Shown here piece after piece: positions 1 to 8,778 of a DNA stretch of 64,000 nucleotides. A program made the position numbers and the translations under genes. Numbering within the stretch: the stretch's first letter is position 1; the number at the start of each line of letters is the position of its first letter. Source of the DNA: Pseudomonadota bacterium (GTDB lineage Bacteria; Pseudomonadota; Alphaproteobacteria; Rhizobiales; MH13); assembly GCA_039024915.1 (NCBI GenBank), contig JBCCPK010000003.1, positions 372,001-436,000 of the forward strand, in the 5' to 3' direction. The notes under the pieces are model-generated. The model was not told the DNA's origin. It saw nothing but the letters and a program-made list of their open reading frames with translations, and did no database searches.

Positions 1-1
1 A

Positions 2-766
2 TCGGGCCTTGCGCTACCCCAGCCGCTGGTCCAAGCGTTCAACTGGCCGACGGTCAAAGCACGGACCACGGTGGATGGCGTGGTGACGGTGGCCGATGCC
101 GAGGCGCTTGCCCATGGCCTTTATGCGCCGGACCCCGAGCGCGTTGATGCGCAACGCGCAGCCGACGACAGCCTCGACCATGAGACCCCGATCGAGGGCC
201 TGTTCGACGATCAACTGCGCTGCGCTGACCTGATCGTTCTATCGAAGAGCGACAAGCTCAACCCAGAGAAACTTGACGCGGCACGCGCCTGCCTGCTCGG
301 AAAGCGGGCGGGCGTCGGGACGATCCTATCGACTGAAGAGGGACTGCCCGCCGGTGTTCTCATCGGTCTTGGAGCGGAGGCCCAGGGCGATATGGATGCG
401 CGCCATGCGCACCATCACCATCATCACGACCACGACCATCATCACGAACACGATCATCATCATCCACACGACCACACGCATGATCATGACGATTTCGCGT
501 CGACCGTCATCCGGCCCAGTCCGTTTGCGGACAAGGCCACGCTGGACGCCGCGATTGGGCGGCTCGTCGCCTTGCCTGGAGTTCTGCGGGTCAAGGGTGT
601 GGCAAACATCGTCGGCTCGCCCGCACCTGTGGTGGTGCAAGCCGTCGGACCACGCGTGACCACCCAGTTCGATCCGAGCGCATCGGGCCGCGTCAGCGGC
701 TTGGTGGTGATAGGCCTCTCGCCGCTCGCCACCGAAGATAAGCTTCTGGCTGAGGTCGCCGCCTAA
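2..766 (+). CDS. cobW: CobW-type GTPase/metallochaperone, 5' end outside window
   Basis: The reading frame is open from the first bases, so the N-terminal GTPase domain (Walker A) lies outside the window. What is visible begins at the SGLALPQPLV segment typical of CobW and ends in the CobW C-terminal domain. A His/Asp-rich stretch at about positions 400-495 (ARHAHHHHHHDHDHHHEHD and onwards) is the usual metal-binding linker. CobW proteins are thought to be Co(II) chaperones for the cobaltochelatase CobNST. The gene ends one base before cobN, which fits that role. The role in cobalt delivery is family knowledge, and the substrate metal cannot be read from the sequence. Confidence 0.92.
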   Translation, partial: SGLALPQPLVQAFNWPTVKARTTVDGVVTVADAEALAHGLYAPDPERVDAQRAADDSLDHETPIEGLFDDQLRCADLIVLSKSDKLNPEKLDAARACLLGKRAGVGTILSTEEGLPAGVLIGLGAEAQGDMDARHAHHHHHHDHDHHHEHDHHHPHDHTHDHDDFASTVIRPSPFADKATLDAAIGRLVALPGVLRVKGVANIVGSPAPVVVQAVGPRVTTQFDPSASGRVSGLVVIGLSPLATEDKLLAEVAA

Positions 767-767
767 C

Positions 768-3700
768 ATGCACGTCTTGAGCGCCCAGGCTGGCCGGATC
801 GACGCGGGAGACGAGCCGGTCGATCTCGCGCAATCGCCGGGGGACATTCTTATTCTGTCGGCGGCGGACAATGAGTTGTCCGTTCTTGCGCTTGCTGCTC
901 GTGAGCAGGCCGCCAACGGATGCAATGGCGTGCGTTTTCGGCTCGCCAATCTCATGCAGCTTCGCCACCCTTATTCCGTCGATCTGTATGTCGAACGGAT
1001 GCTGTCCGCGTCCGCGCCCCCCAAGCTGGTCGCCCTGCGGTTGATAGGCGGCGACGGCTATTGGCCGTATGGTGTCGAGCGCTTGCAGGCTTCGGCACGC
1101 GCCCTTGGAATACCGCTGTTGATCGTGCCAGGCGAGGCCCAATGGGACGCCGGGCTCGCCGCCATGGGGACCATCGCACCCACGACCGCCCGGCGTTACT
1201 GGCAACTCATGGTGGAAGGCGGGCTTGCGAACGCAGCCGGTGCGCTCAAGCTGCTCACAGCCGTTGCGGACGGCGAAACCCCCGATCCTGCAGCCTTCCC
1301 GGTCGAGCCATTGCAACGCCTGGGCTGGTGTGTACCCGATCAAGCGACGGGAACCCTCGTAGCAACACATACGTCACCGGCGCGCGGCAGCGTTCCGATC
1401 GCGTTCTACGCAAGCCTGCTGCAATCGGGCACGGTGGCGCCGATTATCGACCTTTGCACGGCGCTTCGACAGGTTGGCCTCAACCCCGCCCCCCTGGTCG
1501 TCCCCAGCCTGAAGGACGCAGACACCCGCACGTTCATCGCGGATACGCTCCCCACGATTGACCCCCCGGTCATCATCAACACCACGGCTTTTGCCTCGTC
1601 GGGCCCGAACGACGCAGACGCTGGCGGGCCGCTCGCGATCACTGGCGCGCCAGTTGTTCAGGCCGTGCTTTCAAGCGCCTCCTTGGAAGCATGGTCGGAA
1701 AGTGCGCGCGGGCTCCCGGCGACCGATCTGATCATGCATGTGACAATGCCGGAGATCGATGGGCGTTTGCATGGCCCCGCGATCAGCTTCAAGCGGCAGG
1801 GTGAACGCGATCCCGCTGCCGAATTTGCACCGGTCGACTACGCACCGGACGCTCCAGCCATCGAACGGGTCGCGCGCCACGCGGCCAGGTGGACCAAGCT
1901 TCGCAAGACAGCGGCAACCGACAAACACATAGCGATCGTCCTCGCCCACTACCCGACAAAACTGAGCCGGATCGGCAATGGCGTTGGTCTCGATACGCCC
2001 GCTTCCGTCGGGCTGTTCCTCAACGCGATGGCCGCGGCGGGCTACGTGGTGGGCAACGCGCCGCGCACATCAGACGCGCTTATGGATCGCCTGTTGAACG
2101 GCTCCGACCCCGAAACGCTGAGCATGGCGGCCTACCGGGCCTTCTTCGATAACTTGCCAGAGGGCATGCGCCTGCAAGTCCTTGATCGATGGGGGCCGCC
2201 CGAAAAGGACCGCAAACTCGCCGGAACCGCGTTCCGTCTGCCGCTGTTCAAGCACGGCAACACACTGATCGGTATTCAGCCGCCGCGCGGGTATGACATC
2301 GATCCGGCGGCCACCTATCACGATCCGGATCTTGTCCCGCCTCACGGCACCATCGCGTTTTACGCCTATCTGCAGGCGCAGGCCGATGCGGTCATCCAGT
2401 TCGGCAAGCATGGCAATCTCGAATGGCTTCCCGGCAAGGCGCTGGCACTGTCGGAAGCCTGCTACCCGGCTGCGCTCACCGGTGATCTGCCGACGCTTTA
2501 CCCCTTCATCGTCAACGACCCCGGAGAAGGCTGCCAGGCCAAGCGTCGGATCGGTGCGGCGGTGGTCGACCATCTGACCCCACCTCTCACCCGCGCCGAA
2601 AGCCATGGCCCCTACCACGAGCTTGAAGCGATGCTCGATGAGTACGCGCAAGCAGAGGCCGCCGACCCACGTCGCGCCAAAGCACTTGCCAAGGATATTG
2701 TTGGGTTTGCCCAGGAGACAGGCCTTGCAGACGATATCGGGCTGTCGGGCGAACAAAACGATGATCTGATCAAGCTCGACACGGCGATCTGCGATCTAAA
2801 AGAGCTGCAGATCCGCGATGGGCTCCACATCTTCGGGGCGCTTCCAGATACCCACCACATCAACGATACGCTGGTCGCCATTGCCAGGGTCCCGCGCGGC
2901 CCCTCGCCCGAAGATCAATCGCTCTTGCAAGCGCTCGCTCAGGACTTCCACCTCGATTGTGACCCGCTCTCGCGCGAGTACGGCCTGCCGCACACCGGGG
3001 CACAGCCGGGCGTTCTGGCGGGCCTCCTCGACGCGCCATGGCGCACGCTGGGGGATACCGTCGAGCGGCTTGAGGCCTTCGCGGTCGATCTCGTCGAGGG
3101 GACGCGGCAGCCCCCGGGTCCGGCGTCCCATGACGTGCTCAATTGGCTCAACGCGAGCGTGCGGCCCCGGCTCGTCGGATCGCCGGAAGCCGAAACCGAA
3201 AGCCTCCTCGCGGGGCTAGCTGGCCGCTTCATTCCGCCCGGGCCATCTGGTGCGCCGAGCCGCGCACGCCCCGATGTGCTCCCGACGGGCCGTAACTTCT
3301 ACGCGGTTGATGTCCGCGCGGTGCCCTCGAAAACCGCTTGGGCCATTGGCCGCAAGAGCGCCGATGCGCTGCTCGCGCGGCATTTCCAAGAACATGGCGC
3401 ATGGCTTCAGACCCTGGTTCTGACCTGCTGGGGCACGGCGAACATGCGCACCGGTGGCGATGACATCGCGCAGGCATTGGCGCTGATCGGGGTGCAACCG
3501 CAATGGCAGGGCGGAGCCGGGCGCGTGACCGGTTTTGAGATCATCCCGCTTTCCGATCTCAAGCGGCCACGCGTCGACGTCACCTTGCGCATATCGGGCT
3601 TCTTTCGCGACGCCTTCCCGCATCAGATCGATCTGTTCGATAGCGCCTGCCGCGCCGTTGCCGCGCTCGATGAGCCCGCCGACATGAACACCATGGCCGC

Positions 3701-4487
3701 GCGCGTCCGCGCTGACAGTGATGCGCTTATCGAGGCCGGCAAGAACGAGGATGAAGCGGCGCGCATGGCGGGCTTTCGTGTATTTGGCTCGATGCCGGGC
3801 GCCTATGGAGCGGGCCTGCAGGCTCTGATCGATGAAGGTGGCTGGTCGCGTCGCTCGGAATTTGCCGAAGCCTTCATCGCCTGGGGCGGCTATGCCTATG
3901 GCGCCGGGCGCCAGGGAGATGCGGAACCTGCGCTGCTCAAAGATCGGCTGCGGGGTGCACAGGCGGTCGTGCAGAACCAGGATAACCGCGAGCATGATCT
4001 ACTCGACAGCGACGACTACTACCAGTTTGAGGGGGGGCTTGCGGCGACGATTGAAACGCTGGCCGGACGCGCGCCCCAAAGCTACCACATGGACCATTCG
4101 CGGCCCGAGACACCCCACGCCCGCACCTTGCAGGAGGAGATCGGACGCGTGGTGCGTGGCCGCGCCTCCAATCCCAAATGGATCGCGGGTGCGATGCGCC
4201 ATGGCTACAAGGGCGCGTTCGAGATGGCGGCGACGCTGGACTATCTGTTCGCCTTTGCGGCGACGACGCATGCGGTCACCGACCACCACTTCGATGCGCT
4301 ATTTGAGGCCTACATCGCCGACGATACCGTGCGCACATTTATCGCCGAGGCCAATGCACCGGCGCTGTCGGACATGCTAAGCCGCTTTCAGGAAGCACTC
4401 GATCGAGGGCTATGGAGCCCGAGGCGGAACGCAACCCAAACACTGCTGTCGAACCTGATCAGCCAGCCAAAGGAGGCTGCCGAATGA
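768..4487 (+). CDS. cobN: Cobaltochelatase large subunit CobN
   Basis: This 1239-residue protein has the length and overall sequence of CobN, the large subunit of the ATP-dependent cobaltochelatase that inserts Co(II) into hydrogenobyrinic acid a,c-diamide in the aerobic cobalamin pathway. Recognisable CobN/magnesium-chelatase H segments include FGKHGNLEWLPGKALALS and VNDPGEGCQAKRRIGAAVVDH. It starts one base after the cobW stop, and its own stop overlaps the cobO start (ATGA). The partner subunits CobS and CobT are not in the window. Confidence 0.97.
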   Translation: MHVLSAQAGRIDAGDEPVDLAQSPGDILILSAADNELSVLALAAREQAANGCNGVRFRLANLMQLRHPYSVDLYVERMLSASAPPKLVALRLIGGDGYWPYGVERLQASARALGIPLLIVPGEAQWDAGLAAMGTIAPTTARRYWQLMVEGGLANAAGALKLLTAVADGETPDPAAFPVEPLQRLGWCVPDQATGTLVATHTSPARGSVPIAFYASLLQSGTVAPIIDLCTALRQVGLNPAPLVVPSLKDADTRTFIADTLPTIDPPVIINTTAFASSGPNDADAGGPLAITGAPVVQAVLSSASLEAWSESARGLPATDLIMHVTMPEIDGRLHGPAISFKRQGERDPAAEFAPVDYAPDAPAIERVARHAARWTKLRKTAATDKHIAIVLAHYPTKLSRIGNGVGLDTPASVGLFLNAMAAAGYVVGNAPRTSDALMDRLLNGSDPETLSMAAYRAFFDNLPEGMRLQVLDRWGPPEKDRKLAGTAFRLPLFKHGNTLIGIQPPRGYDIDPAATYHDPDLVPPHGTIAFYAYLQAQADAVIQFGKHGNLEWLPGKALALSEACYPAALTGDLPTLYPFIVNDPGEGCQAKRRIGAAVVDHLTPPLTRAESHGPYHELEAMLDEYAQAEAADPRRAKALAKDIVGFAQETGLADDIGLSGEQNDDLIKLDTAICDLKELQIRDGLHIFGALPDTHHINDTLVAIARVPRGPSPEDQSLLQALAQDFHLDCDPLSREYGLPHTGAQPGVLAGLLDAPWRTLGDTVERLEAFAVDLVEGTRQPPGPASHDVLNWLNASVRPRLVGSPEAETESLLAGLAGRFIPPGPSGAPSRARPDVLPTGRNFYAVDVRAVPSKTAWAIGRKSADALLARHFQEHGAWLQTLVLTCWGTANMRTGGDDIAQALALIGVQPQWQGGAGRVTGFEIIPLSDLKRPRVDVTLRISGFFRDAFPHQIDLFDSACRAVAALDEPADMNTMAARVRADSDALIEAGKNEDEAARMAGFRVFGSMPGAYGAGLQALIDEGGWSRRSEFAEAFIAWGGYAYGAGRQGDAEPALLKDRLRGAQAVVQNQDNREHDLLDSDDYYQFEGGLAATIETLAGRAPQSYHMDHSRPETPHARTLQEEIGRVVRGRASNPKWIAGAMRHGYKGAFEMAATLDYLFAFAATTHAVTDHHFDALFEAYIADDTVRTFIAEANAPALSDMLSRFQEALDRGLWSPRRNATQTLLSNLISQPKEAAE

Positions 4488-5104
4488 CCGAGATGACCGA
4501 AGAGCAGCTTGACGCGCGCCATGCGGAAAAGATGCGCAAGAAAAAGGCCGCGCGTGACAAGATCATCGCCACCAAGACAATCGAACGCGGACTGCTGATC
4601 GTCCACACCGGCAAGGGCAAGGGCAAATCCACCGCCGCATTCGGGATGGTCTTTCGCGCCTTGGGTCACGGCCAGAAGGTGGGCGTCGTGCAGTTCGTCA
4701 AGGGCAAATGGGAAACCGGCGAGCGCGCTGTGCTCGAACGGTTCTCCGATCTGGTGACTATCAACACGATGGGCGAAGGCTTCACCTGGGAAACCCAGGA
4801 CCGCCAGCGGGACATTGCCGCAGCCCGTTCAGCATGGGAAAAGGCCAAGGAACTGATAACCGGCGGCGCGCACAAACTGGTCTTACTTGATGAGCTGAAC
4901 ATCGTGCTGCGCTACGGCTACATCGAGCCTGCCGAGGTGATCGCGTTTCTGACCTCTAGCCGGCCCGACGATGTGCATGTGATCATCACCGGTCGCAATG
5001 CGCCCGACGAGCTGGTTGAGATCGCCGACCTTGTGACGGAGATGACGCAAGTGAAGCACCCGTTCCGGTCGGGCGTGAAAGCGCAGGCGGGGATCGAGTT
5101 TTGA
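4484..5104 (+). CDS. cobO: Corrinoid adenosyltransferase CobO
   Basis: The 206-residue protein has the CobO/BtuR P-loop HTGKGKGKSTAAFG near residues 42-55, followed by FVKGKWETGE and a Walker B-like VLLDELN. The enzyme transfers the adenosyl group of ATP to the corrinoid cobalt. The start ATG at 4484 overlaps the cobN stop, and an in-frame start further upstream would lie inside cobN. The last 63 bases of the coding region are repeated exactly 131 bp downstream, which is unusual and is described separately. Confidence 0.96.
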   Translation: MTEMTEEQLDARHAEKMRKKKAARDKIIATKTIERGLLIVHTGKGKGKSTAAFGMVFRALGHGQKVGVVQFVKGKWETGERAVLERFSDLVTINTMGEGFTWETQDRQRDIAAARSAWEKAKELITGGAHKLVLLDELNIVLRYGYIEPAEVIAFLTSSRPDDVHVIITGRNAPDELVEIADLVTEMTQVKHPFRSGVKAQAGIEF

Positions 5105-5233
5105 GGCGCGTCACTCCGCACCGCTTTGCCGCGCTCTTGCGCTTCGCTGCGCTCAACGTGCGAGCGCGGCAGATGACGCAAGTGAAGCACCCGTTCCGGT
5201 CGGGCGTGAAAGCGCAGGCGGGGATCGAGTTTT
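5040..5233 (+). repeat. Exact 63-bp direct repeat of the cobO 3' end
   Basis: Positions 5040-5102 (the last 21 codons of cobO) and 5171-5233 are identical, with an offset of 131 bp. Both copies are followed by a stop in the cobO frame register (TGA after the first, TAG after the second). The second copy has no open frame of its own leading into it, so it is a non-coding remnant. The 68 bp between the copies contain a GC-rich inverted repeat. Confidence 0.95.
5128..5170. other. GC-rich inverted repeat between the two cobO tails
   Basis: GCCGCGCTC at 5128-5136 pairs with GAGCGCGGC at 5162-5170, enclosing a further GCGC-rich core. The element abuts the second copy of the cobO tail. It could act as a hairpin terminator without a U-tract or be a small REP-like palindrome. 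Only the base pairing is directly visible. Confidence 0.6.
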
Positions 5234-5361
5234 AGCCCCAGATGTTTGGGCGGCAGACCGCGCTTCCAATCCGATCATACATCCTCTCTTGATGCGCAAA
5301 ACTGAAAGGGTTGGCCATAAAGCTGGATGGCGAGGTCAAGCCCAGCCATGACGACAAGAAG

Positions 5362-6816
5362 ATGAACTCCACCCCCGCATTGATGATCCAGGGCACCGGC
5401 TCAAACGTCGGCAAATCCGTCATTGCAGCCGGGCTTTGCCGGCTCTTTGCGCGGCGCAGCTTAAGCGTCCTGCCGTTCAAACCGCAAAACATGTCGAACA
5501 ATGCGGCGGTGACCGTCGATGGCGGTGAGATAGGCCGGGCGCAGGCGTTGCAAGCGCAGGCTGCGGGCTTTGAACCATCTGTCCACATGAACCCGGTGCT
5601 CCTGAAGCCGCAAAGCGACGTCGGCAGCCAGATCGTCGTCCAGGGGAAGGTCTGGGCGACCATGAAGGCGGCCGAATACGGCGCGCGCAAAGCAGAGTTG
5701 ATGGAAGCCGTTCTCGAAAGCTTCGCACGGCTCGAAGCCGAGGCTGATCTGATTGTTGTTGAAGGCGCGGGGAGCCCTGCCGAGATCAATCTGCGAGATG
5801 GGGATATCGCCAATATGGGCTTTGCCCACGCCGCGAATGTTCCCGTGGTACTGTGCGCCGATATTGATCGCGGCGGGGTGATCGCGTCGGTGGTCGGAAC
5901 CCAAGCGATCCTGCAAGCCGAGGACGCGGCCTTGATCAAGGGCTTTTTCATCAACCGTTTTCGCGGTGACCCAAGCCTGTTCGACGACGGGCTACGGGCA
6001 ATTGAGGACCACACCGGCTGGCCGAGCTTCGGTGTGATTCCGTGGTTCGAAGACGCCCGCCATCTGCCTGCCGAAGATGTTCTGGGCCTCGCCTCGGGCG
6101 GTGGAGGCAACACGGTCATCGCCGTTCCGCGTCTTGGCCGGATTGCCAATTTCGATGACCTCGACCCATTGCGGATGGAGCCTGCCGTCGATTTGCGGAT
6201 CATCGAGCCAGGCGATCCTCTGCCGGAAAATGCCAAAGCGGTTATCCTGCCGGGGTCAAAATCCACGCTCGCTGACCTGAAGGCATTCCACGAGAACGGT
6301 TGGGCGGATGATCTGCGGGCTCATGTGGCGCGTGGCGGCCATGTTGTGGGGTTGTGCGGCGGCTACCAGATGCTGGGGCGGACTGTTGCCGACCCCGGCG
6401 GGGTCGAGGGCCCCGCCGAGAGTGTCGAGGGCCTAGGTCTGCTCGATGTCGATACCGTGCTTGCCAAAGACAAAACCACTCGCGCCGCCGAAGGGGTCCA
6501 CCGGCAATCGGGGTTGAAGGTTCGCGGCTATGAGATCCACCTCGGGCAGACGACGGGTGGCAACTGGAACCGCTCGATGATCTGGACGCCTTCCGGCGCC
6601 GACGGCATGGTCTCCGAAGATGGGCGCATTATGGGCACCTACCTGCACGGCGTGTTCGGTTCCGACGATTTCCGGGCATGGTTCCTTGGCCAGCTTGGGG
6701 CCACATCCACCCTCGCCTACACCGAGCGCGTCGAGGCAGCGCTTGATGGACTTGCGGCACATCTTGATAAGCATCTCGATGTGGACGGGCTTCTGGGAAT
6801 CGCTAAAGCGCGCTGA
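5362..6816 (+). CDS. cobQ: Adenosylcobyric acid synthase CobQ
   Basis: This amide synthase amidates adenosylcobyrinic acid diamide at four side chains using glutamine and ATP. The N-terminal half carries the P-loop-like [18 protein letters not shown] and the [11 protein letters not shown] motif. The C-terminal half is a class I glutamine amidotransferase-like domain with PGSKST, the nucleophile loop [10 protein letters not shown] and the histidine in [10 protein letters not shown] chose the ATG at 5362 (484 residues, the usual family size). A TTG at 5311 preceded by GAAAGGG would add 17 residues and cannot be excluded. The 3' end overlaps convergent cobD by 14 bp. Confidence 0.95.
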   Translation: MNSTPALMIQGTGSNVGKSVIAAGLCRLFARRSLSVLPFKPQNMSNNAAVTVDGGEIGRAQALQAQAAGFEPSVHMNPVLLKPQSDVGSQIVVQGKVWATMKAAEYGARKAELMEAVLESFARLEAEADLIVVEGAGSPAEINLRDGDIANMGFAHAANVPVVLCADIDRGGVIASVVGTQAILQAEDAALIKGFFINRFRGDPSLFDDGLRAIEDHTGWPSFGVIPWFEDARHLPAEDVLGLASGGGGNTVIAVPRLGRIANFDDLDPLRMEPAVDLRIIEPGDPLPENAKAVILPGSKSTLADLKAFHENGWADDLRAHVARGGHVVGLCGGYQMLGRTVADPGGVEGPAESVEGLGLLDVDTVLAKDKTTRAAEGVHRQSGLKVRGYEIHLGQTTGGNWNRSMIWTPSGADGMVSEDGRIMGTYLHGVFGSDDFRAWFLGQLGATSTLAYTERVEAALDGLAAHLDKHLDVDGLLGIAKAR

Positions 6817-7804
6817 GTGCGAGGACGAGAACAATCAGCGCCATGGCCGCACAGCTCGCCTGAAACAGCGTCAAACCAGCCTGGATGTCCCTCGCGCCAA
6901 GGTCTCGCTTGCCCGATGGATTGATGAAGGGGGCGTCCACCGTGCCGCTGGCATAGGTACGCGGCCCGCCGAGCGCTACGCCCAGCGCGCTCGCATAGGC
7001 CGCCTCCGGCCAGCCGGCATTGGGCGAGGCGTGGGTCGGTGCATCTGCAAGGACGCGCCTCAAGCTGGGCAGCGACAAGCGGGCGGACCGTCGGGCAGTC
7101 TTCGCCACGAGGACGCCGAGCCCGATAATCACTGGTGATAGCCGTGCCGGGCCCCAGTTCGCGAGATCATCGACCTTTGCCGCCGCACGACCGAAATCGA
7201 GGTAACGCTCGGTCTTGTAGCCAATCATGGAGTCGGCGGTGTTGATCGCCTTATAGGCGATGATGCCCAAAGGTCCGCCGACGAGCATCCAGAAGGCGGG
7301 CGCGATCACGCCGTCCGAATGGTTCTCTGCGAGGCTTTCGAGCGCGGCGCGCGAAACGCCCTCTTCATCAAGGATCGTCGTATCGCGGCCTACGATCATC
7401 GAAAGCGCAGCGCGAGCAGCGTCGAGGTCCTTGGTCGCAAGCGCGGCATGCACGGCCCAAACATGTTCGAACAGGCTGCGTTGCGCAAGGAGTACGGCGC
7501 CAACCAGCGCACTGAAGACGACCCCAAGCACAGGGTGAATGATCGAGAGGAGCCACCACAGCGCGGCGACGGGCATAACACTCAAGAGCAGCACCTGGAC
7601 AAGAGCCGCCTGCCCTTTCTTGCGGCGCTCGTCTGGGGGAAGCGCCTCGTCGTTCAATCGCTCGTCGGCGCGCTTGATCAGCTTACCCATCAGCACAACG
7701 GGATGCGGCAGACGCTTCCACAGCCAAGGTGGCTCACCGAAAACCGCATCTAGCAGCAGCGCGATCATCAGCGCGAGCGCGTTGGCGGCAATCCAGTCAC
7801 CCAT
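6803..7804 (-). CDS. cobD: Adenosylcobinamide-phosphate synthase CobD/CbiB
   Basis: The 333-residue protein is a polytopic membrane enzyme that attaches the aminopropanol side chain to adenosylcobyric acid. Family signatures are [20 protein letters not shown] near the N-terminus, [17 protein letters not shown] in the middle, and [19 protein letters not shown]. Its ATG overlaps the 3' end of the btuF-like gene by 8 bp, so the two are probably translated from one minus-strand transcript. Confidence 0.95.
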   Translation of the reverse strand: MGDWIAANALALMIALLLDAVFGEPPWLWKRLPHPVVLMGKLIKRADERLNDEALPPDERRKKGQAALVQVLLLSVMPVAALWWLLSIIHPVLGVVFSALVGAVLLAQRSLFEHVWAVHAALATKDLDAARAALSMIVGRDTTILDEEGVSRAALESLAENHSDGVIAPAFWMLVGGPLGIIAYKAINTADSMIGYKTERYLDFGRAAAKVDDLANWGPARLSPVIIGLGVLVAKTARRSARLSLPSLRRVLADAPTHASPNAGWPEAAYASALGVALGGPRTYASGTVDAPFINPSGKRDLGARDIQAGLTLFQASCAAMALIVLVLALSAL

Positions 7805-8705
7805 CCGGGGGCCCGGTCTCCCGCAGGCGGGTCAAAAACGCGTCGCGCTCGCGGGCGATATAGTCTGCCGCGTCGATCAGTGACGGACCGGCGCACAGGG
7901 TCAGTCGCTCGGGAAGCGCCATTCTTGCAGAGCTGGGATAACGCTCGGCCAGCGCGGGATGGCGCAAGAGCGCGCTGCCCTGATCCTCAGCGACCGAATC
8001 CAATTGCGCGAGGATCAAAATATCCGGATCAGCCCGCACGACGGTCTCGAGATCAGCGAAACCACCCCGAGCGCCGACGAGCTCGTCACTGGCCAGCCGA
8101 ATGCCCAGACGCCGCAGGATATCGCCGGTGAGCGAGGCCGTGCCCGTGGCGTAACCCCGCCGCTGGAGGATAAGCGCGGTCAACTCACCCTGCGATCCAG
8201 CGGCGGCAAACGCGCCATCAATGTCGGCAATGAGCGCTTCACTGCGCGCCGGACGACCCACGGCTCTGCCCACGTCGATGATGACGGCTTGCGCCTCTTC
8301 GAGCGTGCGCACAAAGGGTACTTCGATCACCTCGAGCCCCAGGCGTCGCAGCATCTGCTTGGTCGCGCCGTCGGTGAAGCGGCCCGCAAAGACAAGATCC
8401 GGCTCAAGTGCGAGAACAGCTTCAGCGTCGGCCGGCAAGTGCGGGTAGGGCTGCGCTTTGTCCGCGGCATGGGAAAGCCGCTCATCACCGGCAAACCGGC
8501 TCAGTCCAACGATCTGGTCAGGATCGGCCAGCGCCAGCACAAGCTGATCGGTGCACGTGTTCAGCGAAACGATCCGTTGCGGGATATCTCGCGCGAGCAC
8601 AGGCGCGCAGAAGGCTACCAGGGCGGCAATAAAAAACGGAAAAAAACGCTGCGTTTTGAGTCCTTTGACCGCTTGCTGCACCGCCGAAAAACCTCTAGCA
8701 ATCAT
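7797..8705 (-). CDS. Periplasmic corrinoid-binding protein, BtuF-like
   Basis: This is a class III periplasmic binding protein of 302 residues. A signal peptide (about residues 17-39, with FFPFFIAALVAFCAPVLA) is followed by RIVSLNTCTDQLVLAL and a single binding-protein fold with a long central helix. The ATG at 8705 gives a normal signal peptide. A longer frame upstream would run into the divergent receptor gene. Placement beside cobD and divergent to a TonB receptor, permease and ATPase argues for vitamin B12 or another corrinoid as ligand. A ferric siderophore cannot be excluded by sequence alone. Confidence 0.85.
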   Translation of the reverse strand: MIARGFSAVQQAVKGLKTQRFFPFFIAALVAFCAPVLARDIPQRIVSLNTCTDQLVLALADPDQIVGLSRFAGDERLSHAADKAQPYPHLPADAEAVLALEPDLVFAGRFTDGATKQMLRRLGLEVIEVPFVRTLEEAQAVIIDVGRAVGRPARSEALIADIDGAFAAAGSQGELTALILQRRGYATGTASLTGDILRRLGIRLASDELVGARGGFADLETVVRADPDILILAQLDSVAEDQGSALLRHPALAERYPSSARMALPERLTLCAGPSLIDAADYIARERDAFLTRLRETGPPDG

Positions 8706-8778
8706 GACACGGCCCGGGACACATTCCGTGACGGGCGTTGTGACCAACCAGATCGAAACAATAAAGGTCTGCTGAGTG

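Noticed and set aside
70-955. Long minus-strand frames over cobW and the start of cobN
   Set aside because: They overlap genes with clear family matches and show no domain.
8706-8778. Cobalamin riboswitch upstream of the TonB receptor
   Set aside because: The gap is only about 70 bp and no B12-box-like sequence was seen.
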